This document shows, piece by piece, positions 6,110 through 14,171 of a stretch of 64,000 nt of DNA. Source of the DNA: Roseibium aquae. Its GTDB lineage: Bacteria > Pseudomonadota > Alphaproteobacteria > Rhizobiales > Stappiaceae. The DNA lies in the NCBI RefSeq assembly GCF_008711285.1, contig NZ_VXDC01000001.1:372001-436000 (forward strand). Reading direction: 5' to 3'. Numbering within the stretch: position 1 is the stretch's first letter; every line of letters begins with the position of its first letter. Both the position numbers and the translations under genes were made by a program. The notes under the pieces were generated by a model. That model did not search any database. It had not been told where the DNA came from and saw only the letters and a program-made list of their open reading frames with translations.

Positions 6110-7961
6110 TGAGACCTCCTTGAGTGTGCCCAGCAGGCGCTAAATCCAGCTCCGCCCTCCGTTCTTCAGCCATACGGGCAGCCTGCCGCTTGCGAGCGGC
6201 GGTGGCGAGCGCCTTTCGGCCGCCGGCCGCGATCGTCGGATCTTCGGCCAGTGCCGCGCGAGCTTCGGGGACAAGCGAGAGATTTTTCGACAGACGTTCC
6301 CGCTCCTCGCTCCGCGCATCGTCGTATGCCGCCTGCCGGGCCTCGTGAGCCGATTTCAAAATGCGGACCGCCCTCCGCGCCTGGGCGAGGGGACGCGATA
6401 GAGACTCGCGTTCTTCGGCGAGCTTCGAGAGCTCGCGGGCTGCCGCATCGTATCGCCCGGTGGCCCCGGTCGCCCAGGCAAAAATGCCCGCGGGGCGAGC
6501 GGCTCCGGTCTTGAGACGGAGCTCGGTGATGCGGCTGCCGTGGCGAGCGTCCCATGCAGCGCGTTCCTGAGCGGCGGCGGCAAGGCGCTGCCGGGTGTCG
6601 GTCATCTCGGACGACTCCGGAAGGCGATCCGGGCCGGAAAGATGAGTAATCTTCTTTCGGAGTTGAGCCTCCACGCGGTCAAGGTAGCGCCCGGCGGCGG
6701 CTTCCTCCGGAGAGCGAGGTGGGCGCCGTTTTTCGGATGATAGATCGCCCACGGCCGCGCCAGTGTCGCGCTGTATTGGCGTACTAGGCGGTAGAGTATT
6801 CTCGGAATTACCTGTTTGACGCGAATTCAAGGGCTCTTCGGCAGATTCCGCCGTTGACGATCGTCTTCGGACAGCGGCGGCGAGCGCGGCATCTAGACGA
6901 CCGTCAAACGCTTCTGCGAGCCGCCGCGCCTGGTCGGCGGCAGCTTCGGAAACCTGTTCGGCACCGGACTTCTTTTTGCCGCGAAGGGGGGCACGGGCCG
7001 TGCCCAATCCAGATCGCTCCGGACGGATTTTTTCTGATTTTTCGGATGTTGGATCACTCACGGCAGGTTGAGAATTGCTCTCAGCGGGCTTCCTAGAGCG
7101 TTGAGTGTTTTCGGTCTTGCTCTCATTACGCGAAATCTGATCCGGAGCGGCTTCCATCGCGTTCCGGATCGCGGCGCGCTTTTCCCCGGTCAGGCGGTCG
7201 AGGGAGCCGATTTCCGCGCCGTTGCGGGCGACGACGAAGACACCGGATTTGCGACCGGGCGCGATTTCGTAACCGGCGTTCCGGACGGCTTCAGCGCCGC
7301 CGGATGCCCAGGCACTCCGGATCGTGGCGCGGACTGCGGACAGGCCGATGCCCTCCCGGGAGAGTGCCTGCCGATGAGCGGGCGAGGCTGCGGACTGCGG
7401 TTTGTCCGGATCGGGGCCGTGAGCGGCGGTCAGCCAATCAGCGACGTCGGCGCGGCCGTGCTGACGTAGCCAGCGGACGGCACTGGCGTGATGTCGGGCG
7501 AGGACAGGCTCCTCGCCGAGTTCAAATTCAATGAGCCGTGAAGCAGTTTCAAGTTTGATTTTCTCGAAGCCGGATTCAAGCACCGCGCCGGACGGGGAGA
7601 CGCGGCCGAGGACAAGGTGGGCGTGGGAATGGCCTTCGCCCGACCGACGTTCCTTGTCGTGCACGACCAATGCGGCGGCATGGTCGGCGGCGCCCAGATG
7701 TTCACGGACGATTTCGGCGGCGCGGACAAGTTCGTCGTCAGTCATCGCGTGTGACGGCGACAAATATATATGCAGAGCGGCCGCGTCGGCGGATGTCGAA
7801 TCCCTCAGGCGCTGCATGTCGGCGACGGCTCCGGAGAGTTCGGTCGCGAGCGTCCCGCCCAAGATCATCGTTCGCGGATTGTTCTCCGGTTTGAGCAGGT
7901 GCGAGATCAGAGCGCGGGATTCGCGCTGGGTCCGCGCGTGACGGGATACGCCGGCGATCAC
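6096..7961 (-). CDS. Mobilization relaxase (MobA-like, HxHxH type)
   Basis: The 621-residue relaxase nicks oriT and leads strand transfer. The histidine triad is visible as GEGHSHAHLVLGR (HSHAH at 111-115). Before it are the conserved HLLKPENN and LHIYLSPSHAMTDDELVRAA segments (Y66 is the only tyrosine in the early part), as in MOB-type relaxases of alphaproteobacterial plasmids. The rest is long, Ala/Arg/Glu-rich and probably coiled coil (LSKLAEERESLSRPLAQARR), without a helicase or primase domain. Its start overlaps the mobC stop (ATGA at 7958-7961), so the two are translationally coupled. The canonical N-terminal catalytic tyrosine is not obvious, which leaves the nucleophile uncertain. 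Confidence 0.88.
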   Translation of the reverse strand: MIAGVSRHARTQRESRALISHLLKPENNPRTMILGGTLATELSGAVADMQRLRDSTSADAAALHIYLSPSHAMTDDELVRAAEIVREHLGAADHAAALVVHDKERRSGEGHSHAHLVLGRVSPSGAVLESGFEKIKLETASRLIEFELGEEPVLARHHASAVRWLRQHGRADVADWLTAAHGPDPDKPQSAASPAHRQALSREGIGLSAVRATIRSAWASGGAEAVRNAGYEIAPGRKSGVFVVARNGAEIGSLDRLTGEKRAAIRNAMEAAPDQISRNESKTENTQRSRKPAESNSQPAVSDPTSEKSEKIRPERSGLGTARAPLRGKKKSGAEQVSEAAADQARRLAEAFDGRLDAALAAAVRRRSSTAESAEEPLNSRQTGNSENTLPPSTPIQRDTGAAVGDLSSEKRRPPRSPEEAAAGRYLDRVEAQLRKKITHLSGPDRLPESSEMTDTRQRLAAAAQERAAWDARHGSRITELRLKTGAARPAGIFAWATGATGRYDAAARELSKLAEERESLSRPLAQARRAVRILKSAHEARQAAYDDARSEERERLSKNLSLVPEARAALAEDPTIAAGGRKALATAARKRQAARMAEERRAELDLAPAGHTQGGLNGGR

Positions 7962-8410
7962 GGCGCGCTCGCTTCGCCACCTCCGGACTCATGCGAGGTG
8001 ACGGCGGTATGCAAATCGCGGACGACGGCGGTCAGGCGGTCGAGCGCGGCGGCATCAACGCGGCTGCCCTGGTGGGCATGGCGGCTCAATTGATTCAAAT
8101 TGTTGCCGATTTTGCCTACCTCGCCCGTCCAACGACCGACGGCGCGGGCGAGATCGGTGCGCGCTGCGCGCCGGGGCGGGACCGGCGCACCAGCGGCCCG
8201 GGTCAGGACTTCGCGCGTCCAGGTGCCTGGCCCGCAGCCGGCCGCTTCGGCCGCGGCATCGATCGCGGCGCGTTCGGCGGGCAGGAGTCGGGCGGAGACG
8301 CTCGCCGTCCGCTGCCGCGTCTCGGAGCGGCGACGGCGGGGAGCGGTAGTCGTCTCGGCGGGCGTGATGTCGTTGAGCGTCACAGCGGCGTCTCCTTTTG
8401 TCAGCGCCAA
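7958..8410 (-). CDS. mobC: MobC-like relaxosome accessory protein
   Basis: The product is 150 residues. After a basic N terminus (APRRRRSETRQR) comes a ribbon-helix-helix-like segment (ASVSARLLPAERAAIDAAAE) and then the hallmark MobC motif KIGNNLNQLSRHAH (about residues 99-112). MobC proteins bind oriT and help the relaxase open the strands. It is the first gene of the mob operon, directly upstream of the relaxase and next to the candidate oriT. Confidence 0.88.
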   Translation of the reverse strand: MALTKGDAAVTLNDITPAETTTAPRRRRSETRQRTASVSARLLPAERAAIDAAAEAAGCGPGTWTREVLTRAAGAPVPPRRAARTDLARAVGRWTGEVGKIGNNLNQLSRHAHQGSRVDAAALDRLTAVVRDLHTAVTSHESGGGEASAP

Positions 8411-8520
8411 CGGCGCGGGTGGGGGTCAACGGGGGAGTCTTCTCCCCCTTGCCAGATCGGGCGGTTTACCGCCCGCTGCTGGCTCCCTTCCCGGAGGAAG
8501 CTCCCTTCCCGGAGGAAGGA
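8404..8520. other. Candidate origin of transfer (oriT) beside mobC
   Basis: Just upstream of mobC are three hairpins in about 70 bp: GCGCC-AAC-GGCGC (8404-8416), GGGGGA-N6-TCCCCC (8431-8448) and GGGCGGT-TT-ACCGCCC (8459-8474). A perfect tandem repeat follows. Inverted repeats next to a mobC-relaxase operon are the usual form of oriT; the nic site cannot be assigned by eye. Confidence 0.5.
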
Positions 8521-8804
8521 CTTTTTTTCATACGAGAATTGTTTGAGATGAACGCGAAGAGCGCAAATCGCCGGCGGAAATGCCACCCGACTGAGCGGCA
8601 GGAAGAATCTTTGTTGGCTCCGAGAGACGTCGATCCCTCGTCGAACAAAAAACAAGAGGCTAAGGCTAAGGCGCAAAAAGTCACGAAGGCGAAGCGATCA
8701 CCTGCCCTGTAAGAAGTTCGCGATGGCGTTCGACAGACCGCTGAACCGACGAACTATTGTTTTCGGTGGGACCTTCAGCATAAATGTCCAGAATCCAGCG
8801 CTAG
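8411..8804. other. Intergenic region between mobC and the DUF262 gene
   Basis: The left third is the oriT-like region. The rest (8521-8804) has only a weak 54-codon frame from ATG 8548, rich in Lys and Arg and without a ribosome-binding site, which I do not support as a gene. No clear promoter is seen for the DUF262 gene. Confidence 0.4.
8482..8517 (+). repeat. Perfect 18-bp tandem repeat (two units)
   Basis: GCTCCCTTCCCGGAGGAA occurs at 8482-8499 and again at 8500-8517. Each unit contains TTCCCGGAGGAA, itself close to palindromic (TTCC...GGAA). It lies at the distal end of the candidate oriT and may be a MobC or relaxase binding site. Confidence 0.75.
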
Positions 8805-10061
8805 ATGTCGAAGGCTCTTAGCTCTTCTGGTTTTCTAGGAACTGGCGAAGGAATGGAGAAAGTCAGTATGGCAGTCAATGACGACATTGTCGCGGAGATT
8901 GAAGAAGAGGACGATAACGGCGAGCTCCACGAGGAGTTGCCGAAGTCGGATCAGGAAATCGAGGACGCATATGCCAACAATGTCTTTCGCGTCATATACC
9001 AGACCAACAATTTTTTACTTCCTCAGCTTCGCGACTTAATTAATGGGCGTGAAGTCCTCAACCTTCGTCCTGAATATCAACGCCGTCTGCGATGGTCTGC
9101 GAAAAAGAAGTCTCTCCTCATCGAGTCGCTCCTGCTAAATATACCAGTGCCACCCATTTACTTTTTCGAGAACGACCTTGCCCGCTATGAAGTGATGGAC
9201 GGCCAACAGCGGTTGAATGCGATCCACGAATTTCTAGAGAACGACTTCGTTCTCACCGGGATGGTTAAGATGGCCTTCCTGAACGGGCGCCGTTATTCTC
9301 GATTGCCTCCGAAGGTCAGGCGAGGTCTTGATCGCGCTTCTGTGAGTGCGATTGTCCTACTACAAGAGACCCGTAGCGATGAGAAAGATCCGTACCTAGT
9401 GCGCCGATACGTCTTCGAACGTCTCAATACCGGTGGGGAAAAGCTCAACGCACAAGAGCTTCGCAACAGTATCTATAAGGGTGACTTTAACGACCTTGTT
9501 GTTGAACTGGCCCGAAATCCTTCATTCTGTCGGATATTCAATATTCCAGTCTATTCCGCGGTAGACGATAACGAGTATTACGAAAACGAAACCCGGCAAA
9601 AAAATACGCTTTACCGGACGATGGGTGACTGCCAGCTCGTTCTTCGGAGTTTTGCCCTTATGGACGATGATCGCATTTCCGGTTCGATGCGTAGCATCCT
9701 CGACCGTTACATGAGAGATAACAAGGACATCTCTCAACTTGAGATCGAAGCGAAAAGGAACTCCTTCTCCGCGGTGATCGAAGCATGCGAGGCCATTTTT
9801 GGGGAGGAGACTTTCCGTCTTCCCCCAGACAAGTCTGGTCGCCGCCGCGTGTCAGCAGCACTCTACGATTCTATCACCGTCTCGTTGATGCGGCGCATTG
9901 ATAACCTGCCAAAATTCGTAGAAAAAGGATTCGAAATCAAGGCGAGTGTAGACGCATTGCTGGACCGCGACCTTGATCTTATGACCGGTCAGGCGAACAC
10001 CTCAGACGCCACTAAAAAGCGGCTGGCGGCGGTAGGTTCGATCCTCGACAGTATCTGTTGA
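8805..10061 (+). CDS. DUF262-domain protein (ParB-like nuclease fold), candidate defence protein
   Basis: The product is up to 418 residues. The DUF262 signature is clear: RPEYQRRLRW (about 88-97), the ParB/sulfiredoxin-like core motif MDGQQRLNAI (131-140), and FERLNTGGEKLNAQELRN (204-221). The same domain forms the N-terminal half of GmrS/GmrD-type modification-dependent restriction enzymes, where DGQQR is the NTPase site. Here no HNH (DUF1524) half follows, and the partner is instead a HEPN-like protein whose TTG start overlaps this stop (TTGA). The first ~45 residues are acidic; ATG 8853 or 8868 are alternative starts. Probable role: sensor or NTPase half of a two-gene anti-phage or toxin-type module. 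Confidence 0.85.
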   Translation: MSKALSSSGFLGTGEGMEKVSMAVNDDIVAEIEEEDDNGELHEELPKSDQEIEDAYANNVFRVIYQTNNFLLPQLRDLINGREVLNLRPEYQRRLRWSAKKKSLLIESLLLNIPVPPIYFFENDLARYEVMDGQQRLNAIHEFLENDFVLTGMVKMAFLNGRRYSRLPPKVRRGLDRASVSAIVLLQETRSDEKDPYLVRRYVFERLNTGGEKLNAQELRNSIYKGDFNDLVVELARNPSFCRIFNIPVYSAVDDNEYYENETRQKNTLYRTMGDCQLVLRSFALMDDDRISGSMRSILDRYMRDNKDISQLEIEAKRNSFSAVIEACEAIFGEETFRLPPDKSGRRRVSAALYDSITVSLMRRIDNLPKFVEKGFEIKASVDALLDRDLDLMTGQANTSDATKKRLAAVGSILDSIC

Positions 10062-10813
10062 CGGCCTATCGTATGGTGGATCCTCAACCGCGCCTCCAAT
10101 CTGTCGTGGACGACTTCGAGACTGCGTCTTTGCGGCTCGAATCGATTCTTCAGCACATTGAGAACGATGGTCCTGTCGATGGCCAACTCCGAGTGACGAT
10201 GCAAAATAACATGGTAGTCGCTCTGTGCGCGACCATTGAAGAAACCATCCGATCGATATTTTCGGAATACCTAGCAGTCTTGGAGGAATCAATCCGGGAT
10301 CATCGCAACCTACGAAAGACACTTCAGAATGCGAATTTGGACTCATCAGTCGCAGCGATGAAAAAGTTGAAGTCCGAACACGAAATTGACCGCCGTGCGG
10401 AGATTGCGCTGAACTTTGAGAAATGCATGAAGGGACGTGAGAACTATTTCTTGTTGCGTGAGGACATCACGTACAACGTTGCGAACTTTCGAACTGAACA
10501 AGTCACGGAGGTCGCCAAACGATCAGGAGTGGCCGAAATTCTACAAAAGGTCTGCGACTGCAACGAACTCGAAGAGTGGACAGGAAGGGAAGTCCTCGAC
10601 ACGCGTGTTACAGTCCTCTGTAACCAGTGGAACGAGATTTTCAGCGAACGGGATCTCGTGGTTCACAGAATATCGAGTGCGAACGGCTGGGCCCCAGACA
10701 GAATTCGACGTGCCATCGATCTCGCACGTCTCGTAATTGGCAGGATTAACGTTTGCCTCCGGGAGGATGCGAGAACCCAGCTGGAAAATGAAGTGCAAAG
10801 ATCCGGAAGTTAA
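10058..10813 (+). CDS. HEPN-like protein partnered with DUF262
   Basis: The product is 251 residues from a TTG that overlaps the preceding stop (TTGA, 10058-10061), implying translational coupling. It is largely helical. Near the C terminus is FSERDLVVHRISS, which contains R-x4-H (R198, H203), the catalytic signature of HEPN ribonucleases, and an early helix carries ALCATIEETIRSIF with the paired acidic residues usual in that fold. DUF262 genes followed by HEPN genes of the MAE_28990/MAE_18760 type have been described; this pair looks like that class. Likely an RNase effector released or activated by the DUF262 partner on infection; not proven by the sequence. Confidence 0.7.
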   Translation: MTAYRMVDPQPRLQSVVDDFETASLRLESILQHIENDGPVDGQLRVTMQNNMVVALCATIEETIRSIFSEYLAVLEESIRDHRNLRKTLQNANLDSSVAAMKKLKSEHEIDRRAEIALNFEKCMKGRENYFLLREDITYNVANFRTEQVTEVAKRSGVAEILQKVCDCNELEEWTGREVLDTRVTVLCNQWNEIFSERDLVVHRISSANGWAPDRIRRAIDLARLVIGRINVCLREDARTQLENEVQRSGS

Positions 10814-11167
10814 TTGTATTATCAACAGAGACCACTGCATTGTCTTGACGTTGGTTTCATCTCGGGTCTGCTAGGTGGATTTTCGCGCCGAACGGGCCGG
10901 ACCACGAAAGTCCGAATATCTGGTTGGCCATAGATACGGGGACGGATCGCCTAAGGCGTCCAATTGAAGTATTGCACCACTCCACCCCGATAGACGGAAG
11001 CGCTATCGAAATCAGCATATAAGGCAAAAAGACCGATCAAACGAGACGAACGCTTTGAGTGATCGTCACTGTTCAGCGGTCTGTCCGGCCGCCGAATGAT
11101 CTGGCTTTTTTTCTATACACTGAACTTTACACTTTTTCGGGGCGCCGGTCGGATCAGTCGTCGGAAA
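10814..11167. other. Intergenic region between convergent HEPN and rep genes
   Basis: This 354-bp stretch has no supported gene. It contains a T-rich patch (TCTGGCTTTTTTTCTATACAC around 11100) but no clean hairpin plus U-tract. Confidence 0.4.
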
Positions 11168-12583
11168 TCAAGAATTGGCGGCGTCCCAATGAGCGTGAAC
11201 CGTAGGGCGCGACAGGCCCGTCCGCCGGGAAATTTCGGATTTCGAAATTTTTCGGCCTTCAACATGCAACGCCGCAATTGCCTCTCGGATCATCTGGGCG
11301 GATTTCCGCGCACGTTCAGCCGCGCCGTACCGGCCCCCGACGGCATGGCGTTCGTGTAGATCGAGACCTTCAACCTCGGCCGCACAGGCGCCCCGGTCTT
11401 TCCGATCATCACGGGAAGCTCGTGCCGGGTCCCAGCGCTCCGCTGCGAACGGCGTCACCCGGTAGAGGATCGCCATGGCCTGTTTCGGATGTGACGCCAT
11501 TGAAATGGCTTCCGGAACAAGACGGTTAAACAGAGCCTCCGCCAGCCGGTCGCGGTCACCGGACGCAATGGTTTCGACGTAGACGGGATCATTCGACGTC
11601 CGCATTTCCCTCAGGAGCTCGAATGCGCGCCGCTGAAGGGTTGTGAACAGTGCGTTGGAGGTGGTCTTGTCGAGCCTGGAGAGCCTTTCCGCGCTTTCCC
11701 TGATCATTGCGTCCCGGGACGTGGAGGTATCCACCCATGAAGCCCACTCAGACAGGTCAGGAAACGTCTGCTCGTTCCACACTTGAATGTCCCAGAAGGG
11801 GCTCAAGGGATTCTTGACGCGCATCGGATTTGCCAACGCTCCCGGGTCCGCGCCAAGCGGCAGGAATTCCTTTGTGATGCCGGCGTGGACGCCCCGCCAC
11901 AAGCTCATGATGTCTTTCCGGCAGCGAGGATCCTCCGGGTCGAACCATACCTCCGATCCATGCGGCAAAACGTAGAGCAAATGAGGCCGCTCGATCACCC
12001 CATCCGGGAGTTCGTGCCCGACGACGACATGCGGCAGGCACGGCAATGACATCTGCTCGATTTCGTATCGGAGCGTATCCCAGCCACGGAAGGTAATATC
12101 CAGGTCGATCCGGAAAACGCCACGGACTTTGCCGTTGAGCACCAGCCAGGGCTCGTCCAACGCGAGAACCTTCGCGTCAGTTCCCAGCATTACAGCCTTG
12201 TCCCTGCCGGACTGGAGACGCGACGTCCGGGGCGTCAGGTGAACGAGTCGCCGCAGGACATGATGATCATCCGAGCGAAGGCCATGCTCGGTGAAGGGGA
12301 CGCGATACCGTCCACCGACGGTTTCGCCGAAACACTGGAAACCCTCATTCAGTCTGAGTCGCACCGCATCCCGCCGGCTGTTTGCACGGTCAACATAGAA
12401 TTCATCTACAGGTCCGGCGTTGCGTTTCGAGCGCTTTGATTCATTGCCGATCCCTCGGAGCCATTGCGCCTCTGCCCATGCGGTCTCGAAATTGAGGACA
12501 GATGCGGGTTGGTCAACATTTTTGACTGGGGGGGTATTTTTCGGCGTCGGCTCGGAGGGGTCATATCCGAGCCTCAGGCTCAA
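11168..12583 (-). CDS. Plasmid-type replication initiator (replicase family Rep)
   Basis: The product is 471 residues, read from a TTG at 12583 (no ATG is available before residue 131, so the exact start is uncertain). The primase-polymerase-like core is recognisable: GVFRIDLDITFRGWDT with the metal-binding Asp pair (D160, D162), ERPHLLYVL (about 198-206), and ADPGALANPMRVKNPLSPFW (245-264), which parallels the ADPG...TKNP block of ColE2/pAL5000-type Rep proteins. A helix-turn-helix closes the protein (KSEISRRTGLSRPTVHAHW). It suggests the excised island can replicate as a plasmid. Upstream is an inverted repeat (12588-12604) that may be its operator or origin. Confidence 0.82.
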   Translation of the reverse strand: MSLRLGYDPSEPTPKNTPPVKNVDQPASVLNFETAWAEAQWLRGIGNESKRSKRNAGPVDEFYVDRANSRRDAVRLRLNEGFQCFGETVGGRYRVPFTEHGLRSDDHHVLRRLVHLTPRTSRLQSGRDKAVMLGTDAKVLALDEPWLVLNGKVRGVFRIDLDITFRGWDTLRYEIEQMSLPCLPHVVVGHELPDGVIERPHLLYVLPHGSEVWFDPEDPRCRKDIMSLWRGVHAGITKEFLPLGADPGALANPMRVKNPLSPFWDIQVWNEQTFPDLSEWASWVDTSTSRDAMIRESAERLSRLDKTTSNALFTTLQRRAFELLREMRTSNDPVYVETIASGDRDRLAEALFNRLVPEAISMASHPKQAMAILYRVTPFAAERWDPARASRDDRKDRGACAAEVEGLDLHERHAVGGRYGAAERARKSAQMIREAIAALHVEGRKISKSEISRRTGLSRPTVHAHWDAANS

Positions 12584-12587
12584 GTAT

Positions 12588-12604
12588 CAACCGACCTGCG
12601 GTTG
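12588..12604. promoter_or_regulatory. Inverted repeat just upstream of rep
   Basis: CAACCG (12588-12593), a 5-bp spacer ACCTG, then CGGTTG (12599-12604), ending 4 bp upstream of the rep start. It is placed for autoregulation or initiator binding. The remaining ~220 bp to the next gene hold no other clear signal. Confidence 0.4.
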
Positions 12605-12827
12605 ACTGCGATGGGAAGCAATCCGACCATGTAACCGTCCAATAGATACACCCCAGGGAGCGGTTATCGCCGCGAAGATCTGGGATTTATCTTTATAGGC
12701 TGGCTGTCGGCGGAACGACCGTCAAGGGGGACCGAACTGTACAGATATCGGTTCCTTATGGCTGATATCCAAACAGTTGATCTGAAAACTCCGAATTTCG
12801 GCTGCCAACCAGCAATGTTTTCTGACG

Positions 12828-14132
12828 TCACCGCATTGGTTCAGCTTCTGAACCGACGGATGTATCGTTCTGGACGTCACTATTTTTTCCGTTCGACTTG
12901 ATTGAGACGGTGCCGAGGTTGGCCAATCGCGCAGCGATACTCTCCTTGGTCAACGGCTCCGTAGAGCGTGTGGTATTCCGTTCTTGTGAAGTCGGTCTTG
13001 CGGACAGCTGGGGACCTTTCCCGGCTTTGTTCCGCCGCAATTCCTCCGACGTCGTATCGTTGAATACCAATGCCAAAAGGAAGTACACCAACCGAGGCGT
13101 CCAATTGGAACCGTCAGCAGTCCGGAACCCCAGAAAATTGAGCCTGGGTGCCACGTCCTTGGGCTTTCTCGTTCCTTCCCGCGCCAGCTGTTTTACAACT
13201 GGCTCCATCCTGCGATACAGTTCGTCGAAGGTCACAGCTCCGCTTTCGAAATGCACCATCTCGGATTTACGCATATCGAGTTTTGACTTCGGTAAGATGC
13301 CCGGTTTCTTCCGATTCCGGCCCAACCGACTCCGACCTCCATCCAACGTTTCTTTTGACTGAGCCGATTTTCTAATCGTCTTCCGCTTTATCAACTGGGC
13401 ATCTTCCGGGGAAACAATTGGGGCGGCGGCAGTTGGCGTCGGATGTTTCCTTTCTTCGGCCTCCGATTTGTTGTCGAGGTCCACGGTCCCACCAAATGTG
13501 AAGAAGGTTGGCGACAAGGAGTGCCTGGAAACACAAGACGCCTCATTTCCCTTTACGCTGATGAATTCACCAGGCGACAGGAACTCTCGATCCGAATAGC
13601 AGGCGAAACCAAACATTCCGCCCGACTTTATGTCGAGGAACTCCGCTTCGATCTGGTTTTCATTCCCCAGCCTACGAACCGCATGGACGACCGCCAGTGA
13701 CCAAGCATCCTCCTGCTTGCCTCCTGACTTGCCTGGCTTGCTTAATCCAGCTCTTTGGGCCGCGGCCAAGAGTTCCTTGACTTGGCCTGCGGGTCTTCTG
13801 GTTGGCCCGCTATTCATCGCCTCTGCGGGGGAAACCCTTTGGGGACCATTATCCGTGCATGGATGTTTCGGCCATGGAGGCCCCAGATCATCGAAATAGA
13901 CGCGACTGCCTGCTGCATTCGCGTAAAAGAAAACGGGTGCATTGCAAACCGGGCAGCGCGCATTCGGATTCACATAACATCCTGCGACCGAGTTCGCGTT
14001 GTATTGCTTGAGAAGCGAGCGTGCGTCCCGGTATCCGAAGTCCAGTTGAACGTCGGTTCTGTTTAAACCACTTCGTCCGTAATTGACGCACCAGCCGCAT
14101 GCACAGTCAGGATAATGATTATAACCTGGCAC
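12828..14132 (-). CDS. Zinc-ribbon protein of unknown function next to the MTase-helicase-nuclease operon
   Basis: The product is 434 residues from a GTG at 14132. The N terminus carries HYPDCACGWCVNYG (about 6-19) and then ARCPVCNAPVFFYANAAGSR, VYFDDLGPPWPKHPC (about 58-91), a cysteine/histidine zinc module that I know only from uncharacterised bacterial proteins. The centre is low complexity. Near the C terminus FDELYRRMEPVVKQLAREG and LNFLGFRTADGSNWTPRLVY resemble the DNA-binding helix segment of large serine recombinases, but no resolvase catalytic domain is present. It starts 39 bp after the GIY-YIG gene on the same strand, so it may be part of that operon. Confidence 0.7.
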   Translation of the reverse strand: MPGYNHYPDCACGWCVNYGRSGLNRTDVQLDFGYRDARSLLKQYNANSVAGCYVNPNARCPVCNAPVFFYANAAGSRVYFDDLGPPWPKHPCTDNGPQRVSPAEAMNSGPTRRPAGQVKELLAAAQRAGLSKPGKSGGKQEDAWSLAVVHAVRRLGNENQIEAEFLDIKSGGMFGFACYSDREFLSPGEFISVKGNEASCVSRHSLSPTFFTFGGTVDLDNKSEAEERKHPTPTAAAPIVSPEDAQLIKRKTIRKSAQSKETLDGGRSRLGRNRKKPGILPKSKLDMRKSEMVHFESGAVTFDELYRRMEPVVKQLAREGTRKPKDVAPRLNFLGFRTADGSNWTPRLVYFLLALVFNDTTSEELRRNKAGKGPQLSARPTSQERNTTRSTEPLTKESIAARLANLGTVSIKSNGKNSDVQNDTSVGSEAEPMR

Positions 14133-14171
14133 ACCATCCCACCTTCAATTATTGAGCCCTAAAGCCTTCCA

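Noticed and set aside
8548-8712. 54-codon Lys/Arg-rich frame beside oriT
   Set aside because: No ribosome-binding site, no domain, low-complexity composition.
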